A stretch of 48,445 bases of DNA from Methylotenera sp. (GTDB lineage: Bacteria; Pseudomonadota; Gammaproteobacteria; Burkholderiales; Methylophilaceae): NCBI RefSeq assembly GCF_029945705.1, contig NZ_JAQSDC010000008.1, positions 1 to 48,445 of the forward strand. Reading direction: 5' to 3'. The position numbers and the translations under genes were made by a program. Every line of letters starts with the position of its first letter. The stretch's first letter is position 1. Of the stretch, positions 1 through 9,234 are shown piece by piece. The notes below the pieces were generated by a model, which did not search any database, was not told the DNA's origin, and was given only the letters and a program-made list of their open reading frames with translations.

Positions 1-117
1 AACAGGAAGAGCTTGTCTGAAGTGGTAGTGTCCACTTTATTCAACAGGGGTCACTGCAACTTATTCTCAAGTTCACGTAAACTATGTGGAATTAGAATAT
101 TTTTTGAGATAAATCCA

Positions 118-1599
118 ATGCACAATATAGTAATTGATACGACCGTAATAAATAATACAGTTCAGCCAGTCATACTCTCTGGAGGCTCTGGCACGCGCTT
201 ATGGCCACTTTCTCGTGAGAAATACCCTAAGCAATTATTGCCATTATTAGGAGATGACTCCTTGCTACAAGGAACAGTTCGAAGGGTTGATGGTATTGAT
301 GGTGTGAATTTGGCTGCACCAATGATTGTTTGCAATGAGGAATATAGGTTTGTCATTGCGGAACAATTACGGTTGATGGGAAAAGATGGAGTGATTGTAC
401 TTGAGCCCGTTGGACGTAACACGGCGCCTGCGTTAACGCTTGCTGCGCTGGAGGCTTCCAAGGCAGGGCATGATCCAATATTGCTAGTAATGCCAGCAGA
501 TCATGTTGTAATTGATAACTTGGCGTTTCAAAATGCTGTTCGCGAAGGTACAGTACTTGCAGCTAAAGGCATGGTAGTGACTTTTGGTATTACTCCCGAT
601 TGCCCAGAAACTGGTTATGGGTACATTCAGACTGGTGCCAAATTAAAAGAGTTTTCTGCTGACGCCTTTAGCATATGTCGTTTTGTTGAAAAACCAGATC
701 ATGAGACCGCTCAGCAGTATGTTGATAGTGGTGACTATCTATGGAATAGCGGTTTATTTATGATGCGTTCTTCAGTTTGGATATCCGCAATACAACAATG
801 TCGCTCTGATATTTTTTCAGCATGTGATAATGCATGGAGAGCCGAACAGTTAGATGGTAGTTTCGTGCGAGTTGGTAAGTCTGAATTTGAGCAATGCCCT
901 AGTGACTCTATCGATTATGCTGTGATGGAAAAAATCGCAGCAGGCCAAAGTAATCTTCCAGAGGGCGTGGTAATACCGCTTTCTGCGGGCTGGTCAGATG
1001 TAGGAGCATGGGGATCATTATGGGAAGTGTTACCAAAGGATGTGCATGGTAATGCCACTCAAGGCGACGTGATGTTGACAGATTGTGCCGACACCTTGGC
1101 CTTTTCAGGTGGGCGACTGGTTGCTTGTGTGGGAGTCACCGACTTGGTGGTAGTAGAAACTTCAGATGCAATTTTAGTTGCACACAAGAGCAAAACACAG
1201 GATGTTAAAAAAATTGTAGACTCTTTAAAATTGCAGGCTAGATCTGAAGGTCTTTTGCATCGTAAGGTTTATCGGCCTTGGGGTTGGTATGATAGTGTTG
1301 ATATCGGAGAGCGTTTTCAAGTTAAGCGCATGATGGTGAAATCTGGGGCTAAGCTATCTTTACAGTTGCATCATCATCGTGCGGAACATTGGGTTGTGGT
1401 AAAGGGTACTGCAAGGGTTACAAGAGGGGAGGAAAGTTATCTTGTGACTGAGAATGAGTCGACATATATACCCCTAGGAACCAAGCACCGCTTGGAGAAT
1501 GTAGGAAAAATGCCGCTGGAAATTATTGAAGTGCAATCTGGAGCCTATTTGGCTGAGGATGACATTGAGCGCTTTGATGATCATTACGGCAGATTATAA
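118..1599 (+). CDS. manC: Mannose-1-phosphate guanylyltransferase / mannose-6-phosphate isomerase
   Basis: Bifunctional cytosolic enzyme of the AlgA/ManC/CpsB family. It makes GDP-mannose from mannose-1-phosphate and GTP, and the C-terminal half can interconvert fructose-6-phosphate and mannose-6-phosphate. The nucleotidyltransferase motif GGSGTRLWP lies at residues 22-30, followed by the family pattern YPKQLL; FVEKP is further on. The C-terminal cupin (about 380-480) carries the metal-binding pattern LQLHHHRAEHW. The 493-residue length is normal for the family. The reading frame is open back to a TTG at 13, but those 35 residues lack family character, so the ATG at 118 was chosen. Product use is probably exopolysaccharide or O-antigen; neighbouring sugar genes would lie left of the window. 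Identification is firm; which polysaccharide it serves is unknown. Confidence 0.93.
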   Translation: MHNIVIDTTVINNTVQPVILSGGSGTRLWPLSREKYPKQLLPLLGDDSLLQGTVRRVDGIDGVNLAAPMIVCNEEYRFVIAEQLRLMGKDGVIVLEPVGRNTAPALTLAALEASKAGHDPILLVMPADHVVIDNLAFQNAVREGTVLAAKGMVVTFGITPDCPETGYGYIQTGAKLKEFSADAFSICRFVEKPDHETAQQYVDSGDYLWNSGLFMMRSSVWISAIQQCRSDIFSACDNAWRAEQLDGSFVRVGKSEFEQCPSDSIDYAVMEKIAAGQSNLPEGVVIPLSAGWSDVGAWGSLWEVLPKDVHGNATQGDVMLTDCADTLAFSGGRLVACVGVTDLVVVETSDAILVAHKSKTQDVKKIVDSLKLQARSEGLLHRKVYRPWGWYDSVDIGERFQVKRMMVKSGAKLSLQLHHHRAEHWVVVKGTARVTRGEESYLVTENESTYIPLGTKHRLENVGKMPLEIIEVQSGAYLAEDDIERFDDHYGRL

Positions 1600-1947
1600 T
1601 TCTTAAAGTTAGCTGCGCTGTAATGCATGCCAGCTTTAATATAAAACCATCAATTAGCCTATAAAGACCTTTTAAACCAACGGTTTGATATTAGGTTCTC
1701 ACGTTATATTCATTTATGTAAGCCTTTATTCATATTTCCAGGCAATGTTTCTGAGCCGCTTGGAAATATGTAAAGCAGTGTAAATTTCACAAGTAATAAC
1801 GCCATTGTCATTCAATTTTATACAACTAGGGCATGTTTGGCATTAAACTTGCTGATATAGAATAAGTCATGCGATTTTTTGAAAAAATCTGATTGATAGA
1901 ACAGTAGTACAATTAGTCTTTAGGTGTGACGATTAACAGGGAAAAAC
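1600..1947. promoter_or_regulatory. Intergenic region with two inverted repeats upstream of lapB
   Basis: No gene is seen in these 348 bases. Two symmetrical elements stand out. CATATTTCCA at 1731-1740 is matched by TGGAAATATG at 1761-1770, and pairing extends to 13 bp with one mismatch around a 14-nt centre. It has no T-run, so it looks more like an operator or mRNA hairpin than a terminator. A second palindrome, GATTTTTT-G-AAAAAATC, spans 1873-1889. The promoter for the secretion operon should lie here, but I could not fix a convincing -35/-10 pair. Confidence 0.4.
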
Positions 1948-4116
1948 ATGAGTGCTGAGAATTTAACTCAAATTGAAAATACTAAGGGTGAAAATATAGG
2001 TATTGTAGATACCTTGTTAGATAGCCTTTTACTTATTTGTCGCGTTCAAAATGTTGCCACTTCTAAAGATGCTCTAATTTCAGGGTTGCCGTTACGTGAC
2101 GGTAAGATGACGCCCGCACTGGTAAAGCGCTCTGCTGAACGCGTTAATTTAGCTGTCACGATGTTAAAAAAGCCGCTCGATAAAATTCGTTCAGAATTTT
2201 TGCCCGCGATTTTATTATTGAAAGATGAAGAAGCTTGTGTTTTGACCAAGCTGGATTTCAATGAAAATAAAGCGCATGTCATTTTTCCTGAATTAGGCGA
2301 TGCTGAAATAGCGATTTCTATTAATGAGTTAGAAACTCGATGCTCAGGCTATTACATTGTAGCAAAAGCTAAATATTCGTTTGATCAACGCGCGCCTATT
2401 GTTGGCAAGGTTAGATTGCGACATTGGTTTTGGGGTACGTTGGCAGAAAACAGTCGTATTTACCGTGACATTATGGTGGCTGCTTTTGTGGTGAATATGT
2501 TCGCTTTGGCAATGCCCTTATTTACGATGAATGTGTATGACCGTGTTGTGCCGAATCGCGCGGTTGAGACTTTGTGGGTGATGGCGATTGGTATTTCGCT
2601 GATGATTATTGGCGATTTAATTCTTAGAACCTTACGCGGTTATTTTCTTGATTGGGCCAGTACCCGTGTCGATGTAAAGCTCACCGCACGTATTATGGAA
2701 CAAGTGTTGGGCATACGTCTTGAGCAAAGACCTAACTCTGTAGGCTCTTTTGCTTCCAATCTGCGCTCGTTTGAAACTGTGCGTGATTTCATCACATCTG
2801 CCACAATTACAACGCTGATTGATATTCCGTTTGGTCTGATTTTTATTGTGGTCATGGCTTGGATTTCACCCTATATGATTATTCCCGTGATTTTGGGCGC
2901 TATTTTGATTTTAGTGTATTCATTTAGCGTGCAAACTAAAATGCATGAGCTTTCTGAAACTATGTATCGCGCAAGTGCTATTAGAAACGCTACGCTGATT
3001 GAAAGCTTGGTGAGTCTTGAAACGGTTAAAGCTTTGGGTATTGAAGGGCAAATGCAGCGTAAATGGGAGCATAGCGCGCATTTTCTGACTGAGGTGTCGA
3101 GTAAATTAAGATTGCTATCTTCATCGATTAATAACGGCGCAAGTACCATTCAGCAGTTAATTAATATTTCACTGGTGGTGCTAGGTGTTTATTTGGTGGT
3201 GAATGGCGATTTAACGATGGGGGGCTTGATAGCCTGCACCATGCTGGCTTCACGTGCGCTAGTGCCAATCGCGCAAACAGCAGGCTTATTAACGCAATAT
3301 CATAACGCCGCGACAGCCCTGACTTCATTAGATGAGATTATGAAGCGCCCACTAGAGCGCCCCGTCGATGCTAAATTTTTATCGCGCCCTACTTTTACTG
3401 GCAATATTGAATTCAGAGAAGTGAGTTTTAGCTACCCAGGTAGCGAGCAAGATGCACTGACTAAAGTGTCATTCAAAATTAAAGCGGGTGAGCATGTGGC
3501 TTTATTAGGTCGCATGGGGTCAGGCAAATCAACCATACATAAACTGATGCTCGGTTTATATCAACCCACTGGAGGTGCGATTTTGGTGGACGGCATTGAT
3601 GCGCGCCAAATTGACCCTGCTGAATTAAGGCGTTGTGTGGGCTATGTGCAACAGGATACGCATTTGTTTTATGGCACGATGCGCGACAATTTAACCATTT
3701 CAGCACAACATGTCGATGATGCGGCAGTACTTGCAGCGGCGCACGTTGGCGGTATTGATGAGTTCATTAATGCACATCCTAAAGGGTTTGATATGCCAAT
3801 TGGTGAGCGTGGTGAAACCTTATCTGGCGGTCAGCGCCAGGGTGTTGGTATCGCTAGAGCGCTGATTGGTAACCCTGCCATTTTGTTGCTAGATGAACCA
3901 ACAAGCGCGATGGATCATTCGGGGGAAGATGCAATTAAGCGCCGTCTTGTCGAGGCTACAAAGAATAAGACATTGGTGCTGGTTTCCCACCGCTCCGCTT
4001 TATATGATTTGGTGGATCGGATTATTGTGATTGATTCAGGCCGAATTGTAGCAGATGGTGCTAAAGAACAAGTGACGGAAGCGTTACGCAGTGGCAAAGT
4101 AGGTAAAGCGCTATGA
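1948..4116 (+). CDS. lapB: Type I secretion ABC transporter, permease/ATPase (LapB/LssB type)
   Basis: Inner-membrane ATP-driven exporter subunit of a type I secretion system. Residues about 20-150 form a C39-peptidase-like domain that is proteolytically dead: the usual cysteine motif is replaced by LLLICRVQNV, as in exporters of RTX adhesins. A six-helix ABC transmembrane region follows (about 165-450). The nucleotide-binding domain has Walker A at about 521-528 (GRMGSGKS), signature LSGGQ at 625-629, Walker B ILLLDEP at 645-651 and H-loop His681. The 722-residue length is typical. The stop overlaps the start of the adaptor gene by four bases (ATGA), so the two are translationally coupled. 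Expected substrates are the two RTX proteins at 9235-23221. No outer-membrane channel gene is in this operon. Confidence 0.93.
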   Translation: MSAENLTQIENTKGENIGIVDTLLDSLLLICRVQNVATSKDALISGLPLRDGKMTPALVKRSAERVNLAVTMLKKPLDKIRSEFLPAILLLKDEEACVLTKLDFNENKAHVIFPELGDAEIAISINELETRCSGYYIVAKAKYSFDQRAPIVGKVRLRHWFWGTLAENSRIYRDIMVAAFVVNMFALAMPLFTMNVYDRVVPNRAVETLWVMAIGISLMIIGDLILRTLRGYFLDWASTRVDVKLTARIMEQVLGIRLEQRPNSVGSFASNLRSFETVRDFITSATITTLIDIPFGLIFIVVMAWISPYMIIPVILGAILILVYSFSVQTKMHELSETMYRASAIRNATLIESLVSLETVKALGIEGQMQRKWEHSAHFLTEVSSKLRLLSSSINNGASTIQQLINISLVVLGVYLVVNGDLTMGGLIACTMLASRALVPIAQTAGLLTQYHNAATALTSLDEIMKRPLERPVDAKFLSRPTFTGNIEFREVSFSYPGSEQDALTKVSFKIKAGEHVALLGRMGSGKSTIHKLMLGLYQPTGGAILVDGIDARQIDPAELRRCVGYVQQDTHLFYGTMRDNLTISAQHVDDAAVLAAAHVGGIDEFINAHPKGFDMPIGERGETLSGGQRQGVGIARALIGNPAILLLDEPTSAMDHSGEDAIKRRLVEATKNKTLVLVSHRSALYDLVDRIIVIDSGRIVADGAKEQVTEALRSGKVGKAL

Positions 4117-5525
4117 GTGAAAATCTATTCAAAAAAATCGGTCAGTTAAACGAAGCTTTTAAAAAACAAGCTTGGCTTACCAAGCCTATTTATTATCTTC
4201 TAGATAAAATGGCGCCAAAAGAAACTAGAGAAGACTTGGATTGGAATGATGAGGCAGATTTAGCAATTTTAGAGCAAACACCCATAAGAGCAAAGGTGCT
4301 ACTTTATAGCATCGCTGTTGCTTTAGCCGTATTAATTATTTGGGCGTTTTTTGCGAAAATAGATGAAGTCACACGCGGTGAAGGTCGGGTGATTCCCTCT
4401 AAGCAGGTGCAAGTGATTCAGTCTTTGGATGGAGGTATTGTTTCTGAAATATTAGTGTCTGAAGGGCAGGTCGTTAAAGTGGGCACGCCGCTGATTCGTA
4501 TTGACCAAACTCGGGCGGTTTCATCATTAAGAGAAAATCAAACGCAGTATTTGGCATTATTGGCAAAGAAGTTTAGATTAAAAGCATTAGCGAATGACGC
4601 GCCGTTTACGCCTCCTGATGAAGTGTTGAAAGACGCTCCGCAAACCTATGATCAGGAGTATAAGTTATACACTATTAGCAAGGATGAGTTACAGTCAGGT
4701 ATCAATATTGCTCGAGACCAAATGGATCAAAGGCAGAAGGAGTTGGTTGAAGTGCAGTATCGAAAGGACGTCGCTACTAAAAACTTAGAATCTGCATCTA
4801 AAGAGCTGGCTGCTAATAAGCCTTTGTTAGTCAGTGGTGCTGTGTCGGATATTGATATTCTTAAGTTAGAGCGAGAGGTAACAAAAGCAAAAGGTGATGT
4901 TGATCAGGCACGTGCGCAGATTAGTCGTATTGAATCATCCGTTGCTGAGGCTAGGCGTAAAGTCACGGAAGTTGAACAAACTTTTAAAAGTAAGGTGCGT
5001 ACAGAGTTAAATGAAGTAACTGCGCGCTTAAACAGTATTACAGAAACTAGTGTAGGTCTTACCGATAAAGTGAAACAGGCTACGTTAACATCGCCAGTTA
5101 ACGGTAAAGTGAGCCGCCTTTATACAAATACAGTCGGTGGCGTGATTCAACCTGGTAAAGAGGTGTTAGAAATAGTACCAACGGATGAAGCTTTAATTTT
5201 AGAAACTAAAATTCAAATTAAAGATATTGCCTTTATTCGGCTGGAGCAACCTGCCGTTGTTAAGCTCACTGCTTATGATTACAGTATTTATGGTGCGTTA
5301 GATGGCAAAGTTGAGGGCATTTCAGCCAATTCAGTTGTGGATGAAAAAGGCAATGCTTATTACGTTGTGAGAGTACGCACTTTAAAATCTAGCCTAGGTA
5401 AAGGGCTGCCGATTATTCCTGGTATGGTGGCTCAAGTAGATGTGATGACAGGTAAGAAAACGGTACTTTCATACTTGCTTAAGCCAGTATTAAAGGCAAA
5501 ATCATACGCCTTTAGTGAGAGATAA
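4113..5525 (+). CDS. lapC: Type I secretion periplasmic adaptor, HlyD family (LapC)
   Basis: Membrane-fusion protein that bridges the ABC exporter and an outer-membrane TolC-type channel. A single transmembrane helix lies at about 62-81. It is followed by a barrel/lipoyl half-motif (GRVIPSKQVQVIQSLDGGIV at 91-110), a long coiled-coil hairpin (about 190-320), and the second half-motif with TSPVNGKVSRL, as in HlyD, LapC and PrtE. The 470-residue length is normal. It overlaps the upstream lapB stop by four bases and abuts the downstream LuxR-type gene with no spacer, so the three form one transcription unit. Family assignment is firm; pairing with the adhesins is inferred from proximity. Confidence 0.92.
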   Translation: MSENLFKKIGQLNEAFKKQAWLTKPIYYLLDKMAPKETREDLDWNDEADLAILEQTPIRAKVLLYSIAVALAVLIIWAFFAKIDEVTRGEGRVIPSKQVQVIQSLDGGIVSEILVSEGQVVKVGTPLIRIDQTRAVSSLRENQTQYLALLAKKFRLKALANDAPFTPPDEVLKDAPQTYDQEYKLYTISKDELQSGINIARDQMDQRQKELVEVQYRKDVATKNLESASKELAANKPLLVSGAVSDIDILKLEREVTKAKGDVDQARAQISRIESSVAEARRKVTEVEQTFKSKVRTELNEVTARLNSITETSVGLTDKVKQATLTSPVNGKVSRLYTNTVGGVIQPGKEVLEIVPTDEALILETKIQIKDIAFIRLEQPAVVKLTAYDYSIYGALDGKVEGISANSVVDEKGNAYYVVRVRTLKSSLGKGLPIIPGMVAQVDVMTGKKTVLSYLLKPVLKAKSYAFSER

Positions 5526-6167
5526 ATGCAGGATATTTTCATTACTAAATTGCCTGCCGCTATAGACAGTTGGACTAAAGCATTACCTAAATCTAGATTA
5601 GCTGCCATTGTGCCAGAAGTTCTGGAGCACGGAAGCACTAAGAGTAAGGCTTCCGAAGCTTGTATCTTTTGGCTGCACATGAATGAAGATCGCCAGCAAT
5701 GGATGGAGAACACCATTGCAGCTATTATGAAAAACTATCAAGGTGCAAAGATTGTGGTGCTGGCCAATGCGCCAAATCACGCCGAGTCTATCCATGCGTT
5801 GAAGCTAGGTGCAATGGGCTATTGTCACGCGCATATAGCACCTGCAGTGCTGAAAGATGTTAGATCGGTCGTTAGCCATGGCGGCTTGTGGGTAGGGCAA
5901 GATATTCTGCAAGCTTTAATAGAAACCTCTACAAAACTAGTGACTAATCGCCCTGAGCACGTTGAAACCTTGTTAGGTAAGCTAACAAAGCGTGAAAAAG
6001 AAGTAGCATTAGAGGCGGCAAAAGGGTCTAGCAATAAAGAAATTGCTCGAGTTTTGAGCATCACTGAGCGCACGGTCAAAGCGCATCTAGCTTCTACTTT
6101 TGAACGTTTGGGCGCTAAAGACAGGCTGCAATTAGCGTTGATGCTTAACGGTAATTACAAACATTAA
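5526..6167 (+). CDS. LuxR/NarL-type regulator with degenerate receiver domain
   Basis: A 213-residue DNA-binding protein. The C-terminal LuxR HTH (about 153-210) is well preserved: LTKREKEVALEAAKG, NKEIARVLSITERTVKAHL. The N-terminal half is laid out like a response-regulator receiver, but where the phosphoacceptor aspartate is expected the sequence reads ACIFWLHM (45-52). The conserved Thr/Ser is Ala (VVLANAP) and the conserved Lys appears replaced (GYCHAHIAP). It is therefore probably not controlled by a histidine kinase. The ATG follows the lapC stop directly, so it is co-expressed with the exporter. A role in controlling the adhesin or exporter genes is inferred from position only. Confidence 0.85.
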   Translation: MQDIFITKLPAAIDSWTKALPKSRLAAIVPEVLEHGSTKSKASEACIFWLHMNEDRQQWMENTIAAIMKNYQGAKIVVLANAPNHAESIHALKLGAMGYCHAHIAPAVLKDVRSVVSHGGLWVGQDILQALIETSTKLVTNRPEHVETLLGKLTKREKEVALEAAKGSSNKEIARVLSITERTVKAHLASTFERLGAKDRLQLALMLNGNYKH

Positions 6168-6179
6168 GCTTGAGTTGGT

Positions 6180-6213
6180 AAGTTAACTCGTACAAAGTCG
6201 TGCGAATTAACTT
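6180..6213. terminator. Convergent inverted repeat, possible bidirectional terminator
   Basis: AAGTTAACTCGTAC (6180-6193) pairs with GTGCGAATTAACTT (6200-6213) around the loop AAAGTC, with one mismatch and one G-T pair. It sits between the convergent luxR-type gene and lapD. There is no clear T-tract on either strand, so termination is likely but unproven. Confidence 0.45.
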
Positions 6214-6252
6214 GTGAGCATTAGATTGGCAGAGTGTTCGTCACTTAATACT

Positions 6253-8202
6253 TTAAGCGATATGAATACCTGGCCCAGTCATGCCGTCTACACCAATTTG
6301 TTTTAATGTCACTTGCTCATCAATGGTTTGCACACCTTCGGCAATTGCTATCATGCCAATAGAGTGTGCGATCATGCATATGCCTCGTAATAGCGTTTTA
6401 TTGTCTTCATTGCTATCAATATCTTTAATAATTGATACATCAATTTTAATATAATCTAAGCCTACGTCATGTAGCTCACCGAGGCGTGAAATGTGCGTGC
6501 CTACATGTTCAATGCCCACTTTGCAACCTAATGGTTTGACTTGATTGCAAAAGTGACGGAACTCTACTGAGTATTCAAAAGCACTTTTTTCAGGAACCTC
6601 AAAATATAGGCGGCTGGCTACGCTAATGTTCAATTTAATAAGCTTGCAAGTTTTTTCAATAAACCCAGGGTTACAAATGGCGCTGGCTGAAAGATTCAGG
6701 CCGATAGATTCTGTGCCAGTAGCGAGCTTTCCTAGCGCAGTTTCTAAGACTAACTCATCGACGCGACTCATTAAATTAAGCTGTGTTGCCCAGGTAATAA
6801 ACTCGCCCGCAGAATACCATTTGCCGTTAGGCTCTAGCTGAAGTCGAACAGGGCTTTCGTTGTGGATTAATTGACCATTTTGATTGATGACAGGATAAGG
6901 CTCAAGCTTGATTCTCCTGTTATCCAGAGCTGATGTCAGCAATTTTTGCCAATTTCCTTGGTCATTTTTTCGATATTGCACGAGATCACTATGATTAATC
7001 ACGTGCAGCGTATTTCTGTGCTGAATATTGACTTTATCAACGACGCTATCAATAAACGAAATGAATTTTTCTGCTGCTTCTAAAATAGAAACAAGATTCT
7101 CTTCAGTGTCTGATTTTGTGACGTTAATCGCCACCGTTAAGAAGTGAGCACTTAAAAATTCTTGATTGGTTTGACCTGCATTGATAAGTAGTTCTTTTAT
7201 TTGCAAGCCCAGCATATCCGTATCCAATGGCCGATTGCAGAATATGCCGAAATCAGTACCTGTTAAGCGTGCGCCATAAAGGTGGGGGTGGTTCTTACAT
7301 TCATTATCTAAGGCATCGCCGATTTTTTTTAATAGTGTATTTGTTTCTTGATGACCAAGTGTTTGATCGATCTGCGCTAAATTAGCGAGTCTTGTGACAA
7401 TCAAAATGCCAGAGCTAAAAGTTTCTTCATGACTAATACTAGCGTTCACTCTGCGAATAAAGTAATCAAAATTCATCAGTCCGGTAATCGGTTCAAAGTT
7501 AGTTTGATAGCGTAACTGCTCTAGCCGAGATGACTCTTCAGTTACAGTATTCTTAATGCGGTTTGATAGGCCATTCATCGCATTAACGACTGCTTTGAAT
7601 TCAATGGTTTTTGGTTCAGCGATGCTGATAAAGCGATTTTCACCAATCGCCCTAGCCTGATTAACCACATCATCCAAGGGACTTAGGATTTTTTCTAAAA
7701 TCTTGCCGCCGCCATAACAAGCAAGTAAGCCTATGAGCGATGCCCAAAGCGCGATTTGTATAGTGGAGTCCCATAGTTTGTCGTAGGCAAAATTAGCATC
7801 GCTTTCTAAGGTTAATGAGCCGAATTGCTTCCAGCCATCTTGCACCTCGGCAACGCCAGCTTGCGCTTTAATTGGAATCAGCTTGGTAAACCAAGCGGGT
7901 GCTCTGGTTTTGCTATTGGCGTTAACGCGTTCGCTCATCATTTTGCCGCTAGGGTCAAACAGACCAATATAACGATAGTGACCAGAATCAAATTGCGCGG
8001 AAATGAGCAAGTCTATTGTCGTTGGGTCTTTCTGCATTTGCGACATGGATAATGCCAGCGATGTGACGTTATCGAGGTTCTTGAGCTGCAATTGCTCTTC
8101 TAAATAGTGTTTGCTCGATAGCGTGCTTAATACAAAGCTACCGCCACTTGCGAGTATCAGTATAAATATGATGGCTAACCAAAGTTGTTTTATCAGTGAC
8201 AT
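6253..8202 (-). CDS. lapD: c-di-GMP receptor LapD (degenerate GGDEF-EAL, HAMP, periplasmic LapD/MoxY domain)
   Basis: Inner-membrane c-di-GMP sensor that controls the LapG protease from the inside of the cell. There are transmembrane helices at about 8-28 and 146-168, with a periplasmic LapD/MoxY-type domain between them. A HAMP segment follows (about 170-225), then GGDEF (230-390) and EAL (420-649) domains. Both enzymatic motifs are broken: GTDFG stands for GGDEF (315-319) and NESPVR replaces the EAL signature near 448-453. That fits a binding protein rather than an enzyme. An upstream in-frame start at 8268 is possible, but AAGGA lies just ahead of the ATG at 8202, which also clears the lapG stop by 20 bases. 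It is co-transcribed with lapG. Confidence 0.92.
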   Translation of the reverse strand: MSLIKQLWLAIIFILILASGGSFVLSTLSSKHYLEEQLQLKNLDNVTSLALSMSQMQKDPTTIDLLISAQFDSGHYRYIGLFDPSGKMMSERVNANSKTRAPAWFTKLIPIKAQAGVAEVQDGWKQFGSLTLESDANFAYDKLWDSTIQIALWASLIGLLACYGGGKILEKILSPLDDVVNQARAIGENRFISIAEPKTIEFKAVVNAMNGLSNRIKNTVTEESSRLEQLRYQTNFEPITGLMNFDYFIRRVNASISHEETFSSGILIVTRLANLAQIDQTLGHQETNTLLKKIGDALDNECKNHPHLYGARLTGTDFGIFCNRPLDTDMLGLQIKELLINAGQTNQEFLSAHFLTVAINVTKSDTEENLVSILEAAEKFISFIDSVVDKVNIQHRNTLHVINHSDLVQYRKNDQGNWQKLLTSALDNRRIKLEPYPVINQNGQLIHNESPVRLQLEPNGKWYSAGEFITWATQLNLMSRVDELVLETALGKLATGTESIGLNLSASAICNPGFIEKTCKLIKLNISVASRLYFEVPEKSAFEYSVEFRHFCNQVKPLGCKVGIEHVGTHISRLGELHDVGLDYIKIDVSIIKDIDSNEDNKTLLRGICMIAHSIGMIAIAEGVQTIDEQVTLKQIGVDGMTGPGIHIA

Positions 8203-8222
8203 TTCAATATCCTTACTTTTAA

Positions 8223-8930
8223 TTATTCTATTCCATCCGCTTGCATGCGTGTTAACACATCTAGCCATTTGGAGAGGTGAGAAGTTGCTTCGCCTTTAGG
8301 TTTATTACTTGAACCAACCCAAATACCTTTGTCGTTAAAACTAAAAATGGGTGTTAAATCACTTCTATTGGATGCGGGTAAGATTTCTGGTTTTAGACTG
8401 TCTAAAATGAGTGGCGTGGATTGCGGTGTGGCATAGTAACTCAGCACCATATGTGCTCTCACTGTTCTGATACCGTCAAAGTTTAACTCAGCTCGTACAT
8501 AAGTGAGTCTGAGCTTGTCATTTGGCACGTTTAGTATTTTCAAGAATGCATATTTTGCAATACTGTAATCTTCGCAATCACCAGCTTGACGACCAATGGC
8601 CTCTAAAGGCGTTGCCCAATAGTCAGATTGTCCCCATAAGTCTATATCTTCAGCGTAATTAATTTTTCGATTAAAGAAACTATTGATCTGCTTGAGCTTT
8701 TCTGCCTCAGTTGCGGTTTTTAACTGGGTGACTAATTGCTGAAGCTCTAGAATATCTTGATAAGCCTCGTCACCATATCTTTGCTTGGCTAGGCTGCTTA
8801 GTTTATTAAAGTCGCAGCTAGCGGCATAAATGCCAGTGATGTAGAAAAATACCAACACAATCAATACAGTAAAGTTGATTGGCTGGTTGAGTAAAGCTGA
8901 TTTTTTGATAAAACCCGAGATAACTCTCAC
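8223..8930 (-). CDS. lapG: Periplasmic adhesin protease LapG (bacterial transglutaminase-like cysteine protease)
   Basis: Cysteine protease of the LapG family, which cuts the N-terminal retention module of large RTX adhesins at a di-alanine site and so releases biofilm cells. An N-terminal hydrophobic segment (about 20-36) acts as signal or anchor. The catalytic triad is readable as Cys119 (GDCEDY), His160 (VRAHMVLSYY) and Asp177 (LILDSLK). The acidic residues beside the cysteine match the calcium-binding site known from LapG proteins. The 235-residue length is usual. It is the first gene of a lapG-lapD operon and is divergent from the giant adhesin, whose residues 108-111 read TAAG, the expected target. 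Confidence 0.93.
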   Translation of the reverse strand: MRVISGFIKKSALLNQPINFTVLIVLVFFYITGIYAASCDFNKLSSLAKQRYGDEAYQDILELQQLVTQLKTATEAEKLKQINSFFNRKINYAEDIDLWGQSDYWATPLEAIGRQAGDCEDYSIAKYAFLKILNVPNDKLRLTYVRAELNFDGIRTVRAHMVLSYYATPQSTPLILDSLKPEILPASNRSDLTPIFSFNDKGIWVGSSNKPKGEATSHLSKWLDVLTRMQADGIE

Positions 8931-9234
8931 TCCATGGGGTTATATACTAAGTGTTCAATATATAAATAATTGATCAATGGTATCAAGATACACTCAATTA
9001 TGCCGTAATTGATAATGACGATATCTATCAATGAGGACGGTATTTGTGCTGCTTTTCATATTAAAGATATTAACAAAGTGTATTTTCTCTAAATTTTTAT
9101 TGGCCACTAGTACAATATATTTGTAGTGAAAAAGCATGTTTAATACGATTGTAAAAAAAGTGTATGAAAACAATAAATAGACTTAAGTTTTAAGCATTCA
9201 ATAATAAGTATTTAACTTTAATTAGGACGTAATC
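8931..9234. promoter_or_regulatory. Divergent promoter region between lapG and the giant adhesin
   Basis: These 304 AT-rich bases must hold the promoters for lapG-lapD (left) and the adhesin (right). Symmetrical sites that could be operators are the palindrome TTGATCAA at 8970-8977 and TCAATTA-tgccg-TAATTGA at 8994-9012. AGGACG precedes the adhesin ATG by seven bases and is the likely ribosome-binding site. I saw no riboswitch-like fold and no clear -35/-10 pair. Confidence 0.45.

Noticed and set aside
13-117. N-terminal extension of manC from TTG at 13
   Set aside because: The residues do not resemble the family, and the ATG at 118 gives a standard-length protein.
8931-9234. c-di-GMP riboswitch upstream of the adhesin
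   Set aside because: No GEMM-type conserved core could be found; only simple palindromes are present.
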